DNA of 64,000 nucleotides from Enterobacter asburiae (lineage in GTDB: Bacteria > Pseudomonadota > Gammaproteobacteria > Enterobacterales > Enterobacteriaceae). Position numbers and translations under genes: made by a program. The stretch's first letter is position 1, and every line of letters starts with the position of its first letter. Shown piece after piece: positions 62,092 through 64,000 of this stretch. The notes under the pieces are model-generated. The model was not told the DNA's origin. It searched no databases and worked only from the letters and a program-made list of their open reading frames with translations. The stretch covers positions 124,001-188,000 of the forward strand of contig NZ_VRKN01000006.1 in NCBI RefSeq assembly GCF_008080435.1. Direction: 5' to 3'.

Positions 62092-62107
62092 GGAAAACGC
62101 TTGCGCG
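62092..62107. promoter_or_regulatory. PurR-like box upstream of carAB P1
   Basis: On the minus strand GCGCAAGCGTTTTCC is one to two bases from the PUR consensus ACGCAAACGTTTTC. It lies about 110-120 bases upstream of P1, where PurR acts in E. coli carAB. The stretch 62108-62240 probably also holds IHF and PepA sites, which I cannot place by eye. Confidence 0.6.
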
Positions 62108-62242
62108 CCTGGTTTAATAAAAAATAACGCGATGGAGCACAATAAAGTGGACCAAATGGTCAAAATTTACATTTCAGCAACGTCAAATCTCAACAACAGA
62201 TAGACTTTTAGAGACTTAAAGAAAAATACTACATGAGACAGG

Positions 62243-62271
62243 AAAAATAAAAGGGCAATAATATATTGCCC
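62243..62271 (-). terminator. dapB terminator
   Basis: GGGCAATA and TATTGCCC pair around a three-base loop on the minus strand, followed by TTTTATTTTT. It lies 55 bases after the dapB stop and separates it from the carAB control region. Confidence 0.9.
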
Positions 62272-62325
62272 TATGCAATCAAGCAATTACGACTGCAATA
62301 ACCACATCACGATGGGTAATAATGC

Positions 62326-63162
<837 letters not shown>

Positions 63163-63275
63163 TTAAAATGATGTAAACCGTTTTCAGAGTAACCAGCCAT
63201 CTCGCAGGCTGCCACTAAAAACACCCATAATTAGAATTTAATGTGAAACCGTAGTCGTTATCAGTAAAAGACATA

Positions 63276-64000
63276 CTAAACGAAACCGCAGGATCCTCTG
63301 ACCACCAGCGCTGGCGGCAGAATGATACGTTTCGGCGGTTCGGTATTCCCCTGAATTCGGCTGTAAAGCAGCTCGCCGGCTTTACGGCCTATCTCTTTTG
63401 CCGCCACCGACACGGTGGTCAACGCTGGCTGGACCAGTGCCGCCTCGGTGATATCGTCAAAACCGACGAGGGCAAAGTCACGGCCAGGTTCTCGCCCCAG
63501 TTTACGCAGCGCCTGCATCACGCCCAGCGCCACAATATCCTGATAGCAAATCGCAGCGCTGATGGCGGGATATTCCAGTAATAATGCCTCCGCCACGCGT
63601 GCACCATCGCTCTGGCTGGCCTGCGACGTCCTGATCCAGGCCGGATTGGGCGTCACCCCATATTCCAGTAGCTTGCTGGTAAACCCGCCTATGCGCTGCG
63701 CCCGCGAGCCTGAGTTCTGGCTTCCCCCGATAAACGCAATCTGGCGATGGCCCATTCTGAGCAGATGCTCTGTCGCCATCTGCGTACCAAGGAAGTTATC
63801 GGTGCCGACAAAATCGAAATCCGGATCGTTAAGCGGGCGCACGACCATGATAGCCGGAATGTTACGCCGCTTCAGCCCATCAAAAAAAGCCTGAGGCGTT
63901 TCCCGGGCCGCGCACAGCACCATCCCGGCAACGTTGTTACGCATCAACGAATCGACAAATTTTTGCTGCCGCTCTGCGGATTCCTCACTGTTCGCCAGAA
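63276..64000 (-). CDS. LacI-family transcriptional regulator (C-terminal part)
   Basis: Only the effector-binding and dimer part is present; the frame is open to the right edge, so the start and the DNA-binding domain lie outside. The 240 or so residues show the PBP1-like fold: DNFLGTQMATEHLLRMGHRQ, IAFIGGSQNSGSRAQRIGGF and a FALVGFDDITEAALVQPALT stretch near the end, typical of sugar-responsive repressors. It has some likeness to MalI but is not MalI by neighbourhood. K-12 has rihC next to dapB instead. The ligand and target are unknown. Confidence 0.85.
   Translation of the reverse strand, partial: LANSEESAERQQKFVDSLMRNNVAGMVLCAARETPQAFFDGLKRRNIPAIMVVRPLNDPDFDFVGTDNFLGTQMATEHLLRMGHRQIAFIGGSQNSGSRAQRIGGFTSKLLEYGVTPNPAWIRTSQASQSDGARVAEALLLEYPAISAAICYQDIVALGVMQALRKLGREPGRDFALVGFDDITEAALVQPALTTVSVAAKEIGRKAGELLYSRIQGNTEPPKRIILPPALVVRGSCGFV

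Overview
The window is core chromosome of an enteric gammaproteobacterium (order Enterobacterales). Gene order, protein lengths and the recognised regulatory sites all match the E. coli/Salmonella 'minutes 0-2' region. The differences from E. coli K-12 (a two-gene insertion after leuD, no cai-fix-yaaU block beside carB, a 281-residue AraC, REP/BIME units of the Enterobacter type) suggest Enterobacter, Lelliottia or Leclercia. The genus call is inference from memory of gene order. No rRNA, tRNA, IS element, prophage or CRISPR array was seen.

Layout. 1-14706 (minus strand): the division and cell-wall (dcw) cluster, read right to left as mraZ-rsmH-ftsL-ftsI-murE-murF-mraY-murD-ftsW-murG-murC-ddlB-ftsQ-ftsA (ftsA cut by the window edge). 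It is tightly overlapped and driven from a promoter with three 10-bp-spaced MraZ repeats. 14707-19972: a mostly empty spacer, cra, ilvIH and leuO, all minus. 20500-25460 (plus): the leucine operon with its leader peptide, attenuator and leuABCD. 25583-27161: a metal-efflux (CDF) gene and a cytochrome b561-type gene that are not part of the K-12 order. 27209-30404: the glucose-phosphate stress module setA, SgrS/SgrT and sgrR. 30445-33827: a TPP riboswitch and the thiamine ABC transporter thiBPQ. 33872-40019: yabI, araC and araBAD with REP elements. 40029-46166: polB with a LexA-like site, rapA and rluA. 46197-53981: djlA (minus), then lptD-surA-pdxA-rsmA-apaG-apaH (plus). 54021-57340 (minus): folA, kefC, kefF and a small lipoprotein. 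57480-63147 (minus): carB, carA and dapB. 63276-64000: part of a LacI-family regulator.

How the genes work together. The dcw genes make UDP-MurNAc-pentapeptide, lipid I and lipid II and build the FtsQLB/FtsWI septal machinery. ilvIH and leuABCD form a branched-chain amino acid block with LeuO between them. sgrR, SgrS/SgrT and setA respond to sugar-phosphate stress. thiBPQ imports thiamine under TPP control. araC/araBAD takes arabinose to xylulose-5-phosphate. The lptD-surA operon pairs the LPS export porin with its own periplasmic chaperone. carAB feeds the pyrimidine and arginine pathways.

I did not find a clearly novel multi-gene system. The parts most worth a second look are: the leuD-setA insertion with a perfect 12-bp inverted repeat ahead of the cytochrome gene; the three-way TTGAG/CTCAA pairing in the thiB leader; an unexplained 36-codon ORF between cra and mraZ; the araD/polB junction, where a terminator-like hairpin carries a TATAAT in its loop; and the replacement of cai-fix by a small lipoprotein gene.
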